A DNA stretch of 64,000 nt from Fulvia fulva (lineage: Eukaryota > Ascomycota > Dothideomycetes > Mycosphaerellales > Mycosphaerellaceae), in NCBI RefSeq assembly GCF_020509005.1, contig NC_063015.1:3720001-3784000 (forward strand), in the 5' to 3' direction. Below the pieces are notes generated by a model that saw only the letters and a program-made list of their open reading frames with translations, ran no database searches and had not been told where the DNA came from. This document shows, piece by piece, positions 10,794 through 21,454 of this stretch (position 1 is the first letter of the stretch; each line of letters opens with the position of its first letter). The position numbers and the translations under genes were made by a program.

Positions 10794-11294
10794 TCAGTCT
10801 GCCACACTGAACAGCACCTTGAGCCATAGACTACAGCCTTTGCAACCTGTCACCAACTCGCCATAGTCTGCATTCTTCTCAAGCTCGGCCTCAGAGATAA
10901 CGAAAGCAGGCTGGTTGCCACATCGGCATGGTCGCGTCCAACACTCACTGTCTTCATCGAAGTCCAGCTCCTCGAGGTCAACCGTCTCCATCCCGGTGTG
11001 GCGAGTGTTGAGTTTGCCCATCTCATCATCCTCTGGACGCTGTAACCTCAGCTCGCGGTCATACTCAGACCGCGAAGCAGGGTCGGAGAGCACTTTGTAC
11101 GCCTTTGTGATATCGTCGATGCTTGGAACCTGGCTTCCAATGCTCGCTCGAGCAGTTCCTCCTGCCTGTTTATCCGGATGGTGGTAGAGAAGAGCTTGCT
11201 TGTATGCTTGTCTGACTTCTGATGCTGGGAGAGGTTTCCCGTTCCTGCTGTTGTCAAGGCCGAGGATTTGGTAGTAGTTCATCGTGACTGCCAT
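10794..11294 (-). CDS. DPH4: Diphthamide biosynthesis protein 4 (J-domain, CSL zinc finger)
   Basis: Single exon, 166 aa. An N-terminal J domain (NYYQILGL at residues 6-13, with the HPDK motif near residue 39-42 and YKVLSDPASRSEYD) is followed by an acidic linker and a DPH-type zinc finger (CRCGN ... CKGCSLWLKV, C-x-C plus C-x2-C). This two-domain plan is that of Dph4/Jjj3/DNAJC24, which with the Dph3 zinc protein supports the radical-SAM step that starts diphthamide formation on translation factor EF-2. The start at 11294 (MAVTMNYYQ) is the first in-frame ATG; a start at the internal ATG, four codons later, is equally possible. Confidence 0.9.
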   Translation of the reverse strand: MAVTMNYYQILGLDNSRNGKPLPASEVRQAYKQALLYHHPDKQAGGTARASIGSQVPSIDDITKAYKVLSDPASRSEYDRELRLQRPEDDEMGKLNTRHTGMETVDLEELDFDEDSECWTRPCRCGNQPAFVISEAELEKNADYGELVTGCKGCSLWLKVLFSVAD

Positions 11295-12067
11295 GATCGT
11301 CGAACGGCCCTCTCATTGTGCGAATACGCGGTCTGAGTAAGTGATTCAATACACGTCTCTGTGCCCTTACCGGGACAAGGCTCAGCTTGGGGAAGAATAA
11401 TCTGGTGGAACATGACAAGCATTTTTGACAGTCACGTGGGGAGAAGCTTTCTACGGTCTCGGCAACGGCTGCTCGATTTCGTTCCGATCGGATCCCCGTC
11501 GTCATTCAGGCCACGATAGTGAACATGCCTCAGCATCGCCTACCGAACATCCGATCGCTCAGAAGCATCGCAGAAGCATGATGGAATGGTGCTCCACCAC
11601 GCGGCCGGTTCAACCACACGAGCAGAGCTTGTCGTACCTGCAGGCGATGCCGTGTCGCCGTTTGGAGGCTCAACGGCTATTTCGGTCAACACGAAGCTGC
11701 CTGATTGGTGTGGCAAAGACATCGAGCTCCAGTTTATGCATTGTCTACCTGGTAACGTGCCAGATCTGGCCACGAGTCTATCGATTCCCTTCGAAGCTTG
11801 ACATGAGACACGAGTCGGGAGCTATGGGACCGCGGGAAGATGCTGTGAAAGTGTGGCTCAGGATGAGAAACGACATCACTGTTCGTATTTGGTTCCTGCC
11901 CGTGTTATCCTTCAAGGCATTCGTCATCGCCTTGAGTGTTCGATGTTTCTTATATGTACTTCTAGCAAGCATTTCTTTGGCTTTCATGCATACTCCTTGC
12001 CTATCCTACTCGGCAACTTTCCTAGTATCCTAGCATATCGATTCTTCATTGTTCTTGATATCTCAAT
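11295..12067. other. Intergenic: divergent promoter region of DPH4 and the GH17 gene
   Basis: A 200-codon chance frame runs through it but starts and ends without domain signals. The stretch just before 12068 is T/C-rich, like a leader. Confidence 0.45.
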
Positions 12068-13874
12068 ATGCGTTTTACTTCCCTTCTGGCCTTGGCCGGT
12101 GCTGCCGCTGCGCAGTACAAAGGTTTCAACTATGGTACGCCCTGGTGTGTAGTGGACATCGAACATGACTGACGTGCTTCCGTTCGTAGGCGCAACGATG
12201 AATGATGGCACCGTAAGGACTCAGCAAGACTTCGTGAACGAGTTCAACCGCGCAAAGAGCCTTCAGGGTACCTCTGGCTTCACGAGTGCTCGTCTATACA
12301 CTATGATCCAGGGTGGCACGCCAAACACAGTCTCTTCTGCCATCCCAGCTGCGATCGACACCCAGACCTCTCTACTACTAGGCCTGTGGGCCAGCGCCGG
12401 CGAGGATGCTTTCAAGCAAGAATTGACGGCTCTTGAGAACGCCATCAAGCAGTATGGCACTCGCTTCACTTCCCTCATTGCTGGTATCTCCGTTGGCTCT
12501 GAGGACCTGTACCGCGTATCGCCCACTGGCATCGAGAACAAGAGTGGCGCCGGCTCCACCCCAGATGCGCTAGTCAGCTACATCAAGCAGGTTCGCAGTA
12601 CCATCTCAGGTACCGCAGCATCTGGCGCAAAGATTGGTCACGTCGACACTTGGACTGCGTGGGTTAACGGCTCGAATGCCGCTGTCATCAATGCTGTCGA
12701 CTGGCTCGGGTTTGACGGCTACCCATACTACGAGACGACTGTTTCCAACAGCATTGCCAATGGTGCATCGCTCTTCTTCGAGTCGTACAACGCCACTGTC
12801 GGTGTGGCTCAAGGGAAGGAGGTTTGGGTCACAGAAACGGGTTGGCCAGTCCAAGGTCCCACCGCAGGTCAAGCCGTTGCAAGCGTCCAGAACGCCGCGA
12901 CCTACTGGCAGGATGTGGCTTGCCGTATCCTGAGCAACACCAACACCTGGTGGTTCACTCTCCATGATCCACAGCCGAGCACTTCCGACATCTCCTTCGG
13001 CCTTGTCGGCAACGACTTGAACACCGCCCCACTCTACGACCTGACCTGCAAGAACGGCAACACTAAAGGCAAACCCGCTGCCAGCACTTCGGCACCATCT
13101 TCCAGCGCCGCTTCACCAACCAAGCTAACCAACGTCGCCGACTCTTCCACCATCAAGATCGCCACCACACCAAACATCCAGTCCCCGCCTCCTGCTAGCC
13201 AGTATGCCAGCGGCAAAACCCAAACCGTCTACAGCTCCACCGTCGTCACCATCACAAGCTGCCCCGGCGGCTGCCCCAAGAGCCAAACAACCCTCGCAAC
13301 CAAGCCAGCCACATCCCCCGCCGGCTCCGCCGCAGTGTCGACAATTCCAGCCGCCAGCGCCACCGCTCCAGCTAGCAACGGCAAGGACTGCCCAACGAAC
13401 CTCAAAGGCCAGTACGAGTACCCACACCTGATCGTCCCCGTCGACTCCCAAAACCCTAAGAAGGCTTACGGCACCTCATACAACGGCACCATCACGCCAA
13501 CAATTAGCAGCATTTTCAACTTCGACATTCCCGCCTCCGACGCGGGCAAGACGTGCTCACTCGTCTTCCTGTTCCCGGCGCAGAAGCATTTGCAGACGAG
13601 TGCGTACAAGTTTAACGGTGAGGGTGGACTCAAAATTTCTGAGTTGAAGGCGCCTGCTACTGAGCAGACTACGTATGAGACTGTTCCGGCTGCGAGTGGG
13701 GGTAGCAAGATTGTTGGAGGTGTGGCGCCGGGGAATGAGTACCTGGTTTTCAGCCGTGCGTGTGCTGCTGGCCAGAGGATCGCATTCGAGCTCTCGAGCA
13801 CCGACGGACTTGACCTGAGCTTCTTCCAGGACTATAATCCGAGCGCTATTGGGGCTTATGTCACTGTTTGCTAG
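12068..13874 (+). CDS. Secreted GH17 beta-1,3-glucanase/glucanosyltransferase-like protein with But2 C-terminal domain
   Basis: Exon 1 12068-12134 and exon 2 12190-13874, intron 55 nt (GTACGC...TAG), give 583 aa. [16 protein letters not shown] is a signal peptide and the mature protein starts near YKGFNYG. The GH17 barrel spans about 17-310, with the proton donor in [11 protein letters not shown] and the nucleophile in WVTETGWP. A Ser/Thr/Ala/Pro linker follows (about 310-425), then a But2-type domain (about 430-583: [44 protein letters not shown], ending AYVTVC). GH17 enzymes act on wall beta-1,3-glucan. The But2 tail may mediate wall attachment, which is inference. No GPI signal is seen. 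Promoter CT-rich tract lies just upstream. Confidence 0.9.
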
Positions 13875-14280
13875 GTGGGCTGCATTATGGTCATGGAAGG
13901 GAGAGATGTGGAATCGGATTAATGAAGTTGGATGACTTGCTTGAACGAAAAGCACAGGGAGGGAGTCGGGTTGCACAGAACCATCAGGATAGATAGAACG
14001 ATTTTTAATGAAGACATGTACATCACGATCTTCCTTGCCACAGTTGGAGCTTCACATGCTCCAGTCTCGTTCCCAAGCAATACATCGGCGTGACATCATC
14101 GCCGAGGTGTCTACCAACTTTCCAACACAGAGCTCTGTAGCATTCCAAGTGGGGATGTTCCAGATCAAAGCGGCTACAACTACAAACGAGAACAACACCA
14201 ACAACCCTTGCACACTTACCGCCTCAACAGAACCCCCAGCAGTATCCTCCCAGTATCTACCTGTCTCTCCGGTAGCAACA
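13875..14280. other. Intergenic / leader of the next gene
   Basis: An in-frame ATG (14008) lies upstream of the chosen start of the next gene with no conserved residues between, so I treat it as leader. Confidence 0.45.
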
Positions 14281-15685
14281 ATGGGCCACATCAAATGGCC
14301 CCCCTCCCTCCTGCGCACCGACATCCTAGGCGAAATCACGGACACCTCCGGCCGCAAAATCGCCCGCGACATCGGCCGTGCCGTCTGGCTAGGCGGGAAC
14401 TGCTACTACGCCTTTGGCGATACGTTCTGCCATGATGTTAAGAACGAGTTTTGTGGTGTCACCAACAACTCGATCGCGTATGTTCCGGATCCAAGGGGAG
14501 CGCCGACACAGTCTACGTATATTGATTATGCGGCTGGGAACCCAGGGGCGGTGAGGGCGTTTGTGGGGTATACTGATGGTGAGGTATGTACGATGAAGGG
14601 GTGGAATGGTGAGGGTGGGGAAGGGAGTGTGATGATGGTGAGCTGATGTTCTCGCTGACGCTCGAGAGTAGAGACAGCATTCAGTTGATGCGCAGGGGAA
14701 GGAGAAGCATGATCGGGTGACGTGTTGGAGTTTTGGGGGGATTGTGGAGGATAGGGAGGGGTGTGGGAGTGGGTGGGTTTTCTTTGATAAGATGATTACG
14801 GTATGAAGGAAGGAATGTTGATGTGTGTGTGGGAGGGGGCTTGCTGACTTCTTCTTTTGATGGCAGGTCGGCAGTGAGAGTGGGAAGCATTATGGGATTG
14901 GCGTTGCTCGCGCGACCGTTCAGCCGGACAAATCGATAAAGTTGGAAAGGCCGATGGGCGATGAGACAGTATTCAAGGAGGGAGAGCCGAAATTTGGAAG
15001 TATCTCGCACCTCTGCGATGACGACGGGTTCGTATATCTCATGGGTGGATACGATCCTACTCCCGGATCGCTGGACATGCGGTGCCATCTCGCGAGGATC
15101 CGTCGGGATGCGGATTTCACGAAGCGGGAGAATTATTCCTTCTTCTGCGACTCGATGGACATGAAAGGCGAGTGGAGGCAGCAGTACGACGATCCGAATC
15201 AGTTGGCGAAGATGGGAGACCTGGACATCCAAGCTCAAGGGAAGTTATTCAAAACCCCCGACTTCGCGCCCGAGGGACGACGCTACATGTGGATCGGCGT
15301 GAACAAGTTCATGGCCGGACACTTCTACGTCGGCAGTGCTCCTGCGATCACTGGGCCATGGGAGGTGCACGACTTCGGAGAGCTGCCGAACGATCCACAT
15401 CCATACGATGGCCATTCCTCAGGTCCGAAGTACGCGCTGTATCCAAACCCACGAGCTAGCGATCTCGCGAGGGGGGAAATGTTGTGCACCTGGACCGATG
15501 CGGCGCAGATGGGTGGGAAAGTGATTGCGGCCAAGTTTTGGTTTGAGGGCGATTACGAGAGACCGCCGCCGCCTGCGCCGGGTGTTGTTGAAGGTGGGCA
15601 GGGTGGCCACGGCGCTGAGCATAAGCATGGTGACGGGAAGGATAAGCTCAAGAGGGACTTTTTGGGTGGGTTGTTGCCCAAGTAG
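14281..15685 (+). CDS. DUF4185-like five-bladed propeller protein (glycosidase-like)
   Basis: Exons 14281-14583, 14696-14800 and 14867-15685 (introns 112 and 66 nt, all phase 0) give 408 aa. Recognisable blocks are MGHIKWPPSLLRTDILGEIT, DIGRAVWLGGNCYYAFGDTF with GVTNNSIAYVPDP, SFGGIVEDREGCGSGWVFFD, HYGIGVARATV, FGSISHLCDDDGFVYLMGGY and KYMWIGVNK-type strand repeats. I read this as a DUF4185/GH43-like beta-propeller; the repeated Asp-containing strands (GDTF, DDD) resemble glycosidase propellers but no activity is proven. There is no signal peptide with the chosen ATG (CAACAATGG), so it may be cytosolic. The C-terminus is a Pro/Gly/His-rich tail ending LKRDFLGGLLPK. Confidence 0.72.
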
Positions 15686-16844
15686 AATAGATGATCGTCG
15701 TTACGTAGGAAATGCAAAGTCGGAGAACTCAGACTTGACCGACGTTGCGGAAGAAATGCGAGGTCCGAGCAGTCTCACACTTGACCGACGTTTCGTATGG
15801 TAGATTTTCAGCTTGTGGAAGTTTGATGGGTCGTTCAGATATGCGGTATATTCTGCTCTGGCGATTGACTGCTCGGTGCTGTGTCTCTTCTCCTCGGCTA
15901 TGTAGTTGAAACGTGCCAAACGACATGATTATGCTTCACGCGCGATGGGGACGCCCGAGCATCTTGTCTGTTTTCGTGAAGAGGCTCGAGAGGTATTTGC
16001 AGGAAATGGCTCAAGACGCGTAATCGTCGTAAGCCGGAGATGGAAAGGCGTCGCGTGAGCATGGTCCTGCCTTGCTGTGCGAGATGATGTCGACGGCGCG
16101 CGGAGGTAGTGGTGTGGGGCAGCAGAGGGCGATGATATGTCGTGGGTGAGGAAGGTGTGGCGGAGATGTTCAGGCACCAAAAAGTCGCGCAGGATGCGTT
16201 CTTTTCTTGCGTAGCCCACAGACATACAATACCTCGTCCTGCATCACATTATCCAACAACACAACTCCGATTACCACCGCATCCAGCTTCACCGCATTGT
16301 AAGTCGCGATCCCTGCTGCCTCCCAGATCGCCGATGCGTCTTGTGACGACAGCCACAGTCCCCTCGCACACAAATTCTTCCCCTGCAAGCACCACTCTCA
16401 CCAACATCACCACCTGCTAATACACGCTACTCCGCCAGCTCCGCGTGAAGCTCCCTACACCAGACTTCGCCTTTGGTCTTCATCAAAGGCGCCCTCACCA
16501 CCACGGCCTTGTCGGCCTGCGACCGCGTCATCAGCCAAGTTGCCTCAGTCCGAGCACACCGCGACATCAACAACAGCAAGCCGCCACCCACCCTCCGCTC
16601 GTTTGGCGTCGTCACTCGAGTGCGACCCTCTGCTTTTTGACTTGTTCCTAGAAACGCCTCGGTCGCCGCCAACTCCCCAGCTGCCGCATAAGAGTACTTC
16701 TGGGGCTCTTCCCTTCGCAGGGGAAGACTCTGGGCTCCGCCACCCAGGAAGCATTCGCTTGGGCTTTGCTCCCTTCAAACCACCTTAACGACCCTGTCGA
16801 TCCTACCGAACACCAATCTATCACCCATCACCCTCACGAAGGGT
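15686..16844. other. Long 5' region of ornithine decarboxylase
   Basis: 1.16 kb without a convincing gene. The last 550 bp is C/T-rich like a long mRNA leader and contains a 28-codon upstream ORF (next entry). The first part is plain intergenic DNA. Confidence 0.5.
16334..16420 (+). promoter_or_regulatory. Candidate upstream ORF in the ODC leader
   Basis: ATG-initiated 28-codon frame (MRLVTTATVPSH...NITTC) ending TAA 424 nt before the ODC start. Fungal ODC mRNAs are known to have long leaders with uORFs; whether this one is transcribed is unknown. Confidence 0.35.
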
Positions 16845-18263
16845 ATGGCACCTTGCGCGATCGACATCACTGCCAACGACTATGAGATTCTGTCTCTCAA
16901 AGACGATTACATAGACACCCATTCTGTCTCCGACTGTGAGAGCGGAGCAGAGCCTGTGCATCATGGCGCAAAGACGGCGAAGGAGATGATTGGCGCAGCC
17001 CTGCAGAAGCACATCGAAGGAGTTGATCCACACGACTGCGAGGCTGGCGCTGAGGATGCCTTCTTTGTCGCTGACCTGGGAGAGGTCTACCGTCAGCACA
17101 TGCGCTGGAAGAAGCATCTTCCGCGCATCACTCCACACTACGCTGTGAAGTGCAACCCAGACGACGCCATCTTGCGTCTGTTGGCCAAGCTTGGTGCTGG
17201 CTTCGATTGTGCTAGCAAGGCGGAGATCGAGCAGGTCCTTGGCTTGGGTGTTGACCCAGAGCGCATCATCTACGCGCAGCCATGCAAGACGAAGAGCTAC
17301 CTGCGATACACGGCTAAGACCGGAGTCAAGCAGATGACATTTGACAACACGGATGAGCTGTACAAGGTCAAGGAGCTGTTCCCACAGGCGGAGCTGTTCC
17401 TGCGCATCTCGACAGACGACTCGCAGAGCCTGTGCCGCTTGAGCCAGAAGTTTGGCGCGAACATGGACAATGTCCCAGAGCTCCTCGCGTTGGCCAAAGA
17501 CCTTGACCTGAACGTTGCAGGTGTTGCGTTTCACGTTGGCTCTGGCGCTTCTGACCCACAAGCTTTCCGCCAAGCTGTCAGCGATGCCCGTAATGTTTTC
17601 GACCAGGCCGCTGCTCTTGGCCATGAGCTGCACACTTTGGACTGCGGAGGTGGTTTCGTGTCCGAGACCTTCGACGACATGGCTGGTGTACTTGCGCAAG
17701 CCCTGGACGAGCATTTCCCACCAAGCGTTCGTATCATCGCCGAGCCAGGTCGCTACTACACCAGCTCCGCCTTCACCTTGGCCTGCAACGTCATCGCTCG
17801 TCGCACTGTCGAGGAGAAGCGCCTCGGCGGCAGCACCAGCTACATGCTATACATGAACGATGGCGTGTACGGCAATTTCTCCTGCATCATCTTCGACCAC
17901 CAGCATCCCGTGCCAAAGGTCTTGCGCAACCAGCGCCGCAACGATGGCTTCAATTACTCCACCAGCTACGAGTCCATGGTCGACTCCGGCTACACTTCTG
18001 CCGAAGACGAGCATACGGCCCCCGTCCGCGCTGGCCGGAAGCAGATCACCTACTCCATCTGGGGTCCCACCTGCGACGGCATCGATGTCATCGCCGAGCA
18101 GTGGCAGTCGAACGAGACTCTTGACGTCGGCGACTGGCTGTACTTTGAGGACATGGGCGCATACACCAGGTGCTCGGCTACTCGCTTCAATGGTTTTACC
18201 AATGGACATGAGACCATCTATGTCTGCAGCGAGCCTGCTGCCGACAGCTTGGTTGCCTTGTAA
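16845..18263 (+). CDS. SPE1: Ornithine decarboxylase
   Basis: Intronless, 472 aa, near the usual fungal length. It converts ornithine to putrescine, the first committed step of polyamine synthesis, in the cytosol as a dimer. PLP lysine is in PHYAVKCN (K102). The PLP-phosphate and ring contacts are HVGSG (230-234), CGGGF (267-271) and EPGRYY (300-305). The catalytic cysteine is in WGPTCDGID (C410), contributed across the dimer interface. The N-terminal ~60 residues (acidic, EILSLKDDYIDTHSVSDCESG) form the regulatory extension typical of fungi. The start at 16845 is the first ATG after a long C/T-rich leader. Regulation by polyamine-induced antizyme and by leader uORFs is known in the family; only the long leader is visible here. 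Confidence 0.97.
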   Translation: MAPCAIDITANDYEILSLKDDYIDTHSVSDCESGAEPVHHGAKTAKEMIGAALQKHIEGVDPHDCEAGAEDAFFVADLGEVYRQHMRWKKHLPRITPHYAVKCNPDDAILRLLAKLGAGFDCASKAEIEQVLGLGVDPERIIYAQPCKTKSYLRYTAKTGVKQMTFDNTDELYKVKELFPQAELFLRISTDDSQSLCRLSQKFGANMDNVPELLALAKDLDLNVAGVAFHVGSGASDPQAFRQAVSDARNVFDQAAALGHELHTLDCGGGFVSETFDDMAGVLAQALDEHFPPSVRIIAEPGRYYTSSAFTLACNVIARRTVEEKRLGGSTSYMLYMNDGVYGNFSCIIFDHQHPVPKVLRNQRRNDGFNYSTSYESMVDSGYTSAEDEHTAPVRAGRKQITYSIWGPTCDGIDVIAEQWQSNETLDVGDWLYFEDMGAYTRCSATRFNGFTNGHETIYVCSEPAADSLVAL

Positions 18264-19179
18264 ATACAGGCGAGGGTATACTAGATGGAGGGGTTTGGCT
18301 CAGAGCCATGGATACTAGGGTACTACAGGGTAGAGGAAGTTTGCTGCTTGAGTCGTGCTTTGTGCGTGGATTTGAAAGCGCTCTCAGGAGCGAAAAGTTC
18401 TTCCTTGGAGTTGATAGAGTGCGTTAATGATAATGCGTGTGACACAGCCCGTTTCACGACGTCCTGATGGCAGAGCATTTTTGCTCAGCGAGACACCGCA
18501 CTCACTCTCGAAGACGCAGGAAGCAAAAGACTGCATCTCCCGCGCCAGCAAAGCTCAGATACAATTTCAATTTTAACAAAGGCCGGCGCCGCCTAAGACT
18601 GGGGAGGATTTGCTGAGGTTTACGGGGTTGAGTGCGGAGGAGATGTGGAGGTGGTGATTGGAGCGTATGGATTGTACTGCTGGGTGAGTTCCGGACTGAC
18701 ATTGTGTGGTCAGATGCAAGCCTTCGAGATGTCGACAATTCGGGCGAAGGGTAGGCCTCGCACTCGCTAGCCCCGAGACGATGCTCGATTGTTACAGACC
18801 GCTCTACTTTACTTGGACTCGAGGGTATGTTCTGTGAACCGACTACCACGATGTTCTGCCAATAGGTTATGCTCGAAAGTTCGCGACACATCAGTGTTTC
18901 GAACGACTAAGAGTTTGCAACGCTGTGTTCTACAATCAGCACAAAAGGATCTCGCTCTTCGCGCGCATAGGACAAGAGTGAGTTCTTGAGGTCGACGGGG
19001 TTGTATCATAGTGATTCAGCTATGCACATCGCAAGACAGAACGAGAGAGAGAGTAAAACTCGGCAGTAGTGATCGAAACCGCAAAGTCTACGCCAAAATA
19101 CTTCGGACTGCTGCACATTGAAGCACTCATTACGAGCCACACCTCGATCAAAACCTCTCCCAAGCCTGACTCCGCTTTT
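18264..19179. other. Intergenic, nothing recognised
   Basis: Convergent region between ODC and the next minus-strand gene. Short chance frames only. Confidence 0.5.
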
Positions 19180-19896
19180 TCAATCTGCACTGTCCATACT
19201 CCAATCACTCCTCGCCGTAGCCCTCCTCTCGCCCAGAAACACAACACTCGAATCCCTCTTCTCCCCCACGAACACCACACTCGCCTCCCTCCCCTCCACA
19301 CTCCCCATCTGCACTTCCTGACCCCTCCACCCTCCCTCCAACCCATACCCCTCCGACCGCACATCCCCCTTCCCATCCCCAACATCAAGCGGCCCAACCT
19401 CCTCCACCGCGTTCCCCCTCGAAGCCCCCGACCTGAAGAAAACTCCCTCGTCGAAGATCACGCGGATCTCCTTCGGCGCCTGATGCGCATCTAACCACGT
19501 CTCCCGGTCCGGCAGCTCCTCTGGGTGCAGGTGGTAGTGGTGCATTGCGTTGCGGCGTTGTGGGGAGGTCATGGGGTCGAAGATGGAGGTTGGGTCTGTG
19601 TGGGAGGGGATTTGGATTGGGGGCGTAGTAGGTCGCGAGTGGGAAGCTGGCGAATCATTCGTGCTGATTTTGCTCTGGGGACCAGTGAGAGCGCGGGGGT
19701 TGATACGGATTGTTGGGCTTCTTTTGGGTGGTGTGGAAGTGGTTATGCTAGTCTGGAGGGCGTTGTTGGACATTGCTAGGGCTCGGAGGTTGAGTCCCTG
19801 TGCTGCTGCTGGTGTGCCGGCTGGGCGGCGGGTTGGTTTGGTGATGCGGCTTTTGGACTCTGCGGGCGAGCGGGGGGTAGTTGAGTCTCTCGCCAT
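19180..19896 (-). CDS. Ser/Thr/Pro-rich protein of unknown function
   Basis: Single exon, 238 aa from the ATG at 19896 (MARDSTTPRSPAESK). The first ~100 residues are basic and rich in Ser, Thr and Pro (RITKPTRRPAGTPAAAQ, TPPKRSPTIRINPRALTGPQ), with many SP/TP dipeptides that could be kinase sites. A denser central block (MHHYHLHPEELPDRETWLDA, IRVIFDEGVFFRSG) looks foldable. The C-terminus repeats a short hydrophobic-acidic theme (ASVVFVGEKRDSSVVFLGERR). I do not recognise a family. Coding status rests on the long ATG frame with a coding-like codon pattern; it borders the accessory block. Confidence 0.55.
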   Translation of the reverse strand: MARDSTTPRSPAESKSRITKPTRRPAGTPAAAQGLNLRALAMSNNALQTSITTSTPPKRSPTIRINPRALTGPQSKISTNDSPASHSRPTTPPIQIPSHTDPTSIFDPMTSPQRRNAMHHYHLHPEELPDRETWLDAHQAPKEIRVIFDEGVFFRSGASRGNAVEEVGPLDVGDGKGDVRSEGYGLEGGWRGQEVQMGSVEGREASVVFVGEKRDSSVVFLGERRATARSDWSMDSAD

Positions 19897-20645
19897 CTTG
19901 GACGATGAAGGTGGTGTTGATCTAGAGTTCGTGTTGTCTAGACAGGCTCGCTATCGAGTCCTATGCGCTGGTCGCAGTTGGATGGTCAGGATTGCAGTGT
20001 TGTAGTCGTTGTTGAAGGTTGAAGTTGTACAAGTGGGCTAAGCAAGGTATCGTGACCAGGCATGGATACTGCCGGTCGTGAATGAGGATAGTGCCCACAA
20101 ACACCGAAGTTTGTCTCCGTGAACAAGCGAAACCGTGTGACCTGATCTGGATCGTGCTGGAGTTTGCTTGAACTTCTATGACTTTGTGAATAGCCAGGGC
20201 GATGTTTCATGTGCTCGTGTGTTGGAGTTCTCTGCGGCGGATGTACGCAAGAAGCTCGGGCCCGCTGTCACATGTTCTTGGCAGCCTTCGCCAGGACAGC
20301 CCAATCACGACATAACACAGCTCTCACAAGCCAGCAATACGAGACCAATACTGGTTTTCTACCATCATAGTATGGCCTGTGAGCAGTATTCACGAATCAC
20401 GTCACCACACTTACGTACAACAGACAGACCTTCGTGCCTGCTGGCTTTCCCATGGCATAGTCAGAACTGTCCGTTAATATGATCTCTATTGCGTAAGACG
20501 CTACCTATGCGTCACATTTGGCTGTATACAACATCACATCCTTCGGCACCCGTGGAGCTCACCATGCTTGTGCGTCTTGTCTCCTTCCAGACATCCTATC
20601 CGTCCTCAGGATCACTCCAGCATCGGCCATCCTATTGTCTCCAAT
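19897..20645. other. Intergenic
   Basis: Divergent region between the Ser/Pro-rich gene and the disrupted small gene; no ATG frame of note. Confidence 0.4.
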
Positions 20646-20931
20646 ATGGATGACCAAGATCGAGCTTCTATGCCGCCGAAAGTGACGACCAAAGTCATGA
20701 AGTTCGAGATCATCGATACCAGATCGCAAAGCAAGCATATCAGCAAGCCTGTGGTCGCAAGCTCAGAGATTCCACCCTCCTTGGAGCTTTCGATCAGACG
20801 TGAGTATGCACACAGGTCTGCATCTTCCAGAATCTTCACGAAAGTAAAAGCCTTGCATTACTTGGATGGAGCGAGGATGGAGCGACTGCCGACGTCAATC
20901 GCTCGCGAGGACGATGCAGTGAGGAGGATAC

Positions 20932-20941
20932 CCATTCAAGC
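20932..20941. repeat. Target-site duplication, left copy
   Basis: CCATTCAAGC directly abuts the left TIR and is identical to 23057-23066. Confidence 0.88.
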
Positions 20942-21066
20942 CGGTGAATTGCTCCGACAGGGACAATTATGTCAAGAATTACTACGACAGGGACCATTAT
21001 TTATTTCTTACTCCGACAGGGACCTGCACGGTATCCATATTACTGCCACAGGGACCATTATTGCCA
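20942..21066 (+). repeat. Left terminal inverted repeat (125 bp)
   Basis: Matches the reverse complement of 22932-23056 at 119 of 125 positions by eye. Internally it contains four spaced copies of (A/G)CAGGGAC about 25-32 bp apart, as in subterminal transposase-binding repeats. Confidence 0.9.
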
Positions 21067-21090
21067 CATCGTCGCATTCTCACCCCAACC

Positions 21091-21131
21091 CATTTAACCT
21101 GCTCTCCCATTCCAGCAGAGCACGTTAAATG
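21091..21131. repeat. Hairpin with TTTAACCTGCTCT arms
   Basis: 15-bp arms (CATTTAACCTGCTCT and AGAGCACGTTAAATG) with one mismatch and an 11-nt loop. Confidence 0.75.
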
Positions 21132-21195
21132 AGTTAGGGCAAGGCCAGAAACGCATGGCCTTGTGAAGGCGAATGATCGTGAGCTACTGAGCCAT

Positions 21196-21360
21196 GAGCA
21201 GGTTAATCGTGGAGATGAATGCACGAGAGGCACGAGCAGCGCGAGCAGGTTAATTCAGCAGAGGTGAATGAACGAGAGGCACGAGCAGGGCAATAAGACG
21301 ATGGGAACAGGTTAATAAGACGATGCGAGCAGGTTAATGACATAATGAGAGCAGGTTAAT
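21196..21360 (+). repeat. Array of GAGCAGGTTAAT motifs
   Basis: Five copies of (G)AGCAGGTTAAT or close variants near 21196, 21243, 21304, 21326 and 21349, interleaved with GAATGAACGAGAGGCACGAG and ATAAGACGATG segments. Confidence 0.8.
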
Positions 21361-21454
21361 GAGACGATACGCGGCCAAGAGAGTTCATTCGAGCAGAGCA
21401 GAGACAGACAGACACACCCCAAAGCTAATCACAATCCTTGCCTTGGTGGCGGCA

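Noticed and set aside
11425..12033. 202-codon ORF upstream of the GH17 gene
   Set aside because: No conserved features, lies in the divergent promoter and ends just before the GH17 leader.
20942..21066. Spaced repeats resembling a CRISPR array
   Set aside because: Only four imperfect short repeats, mirrored at the other end of the element, in a eukaryotic genome; they belong to the TIRs.
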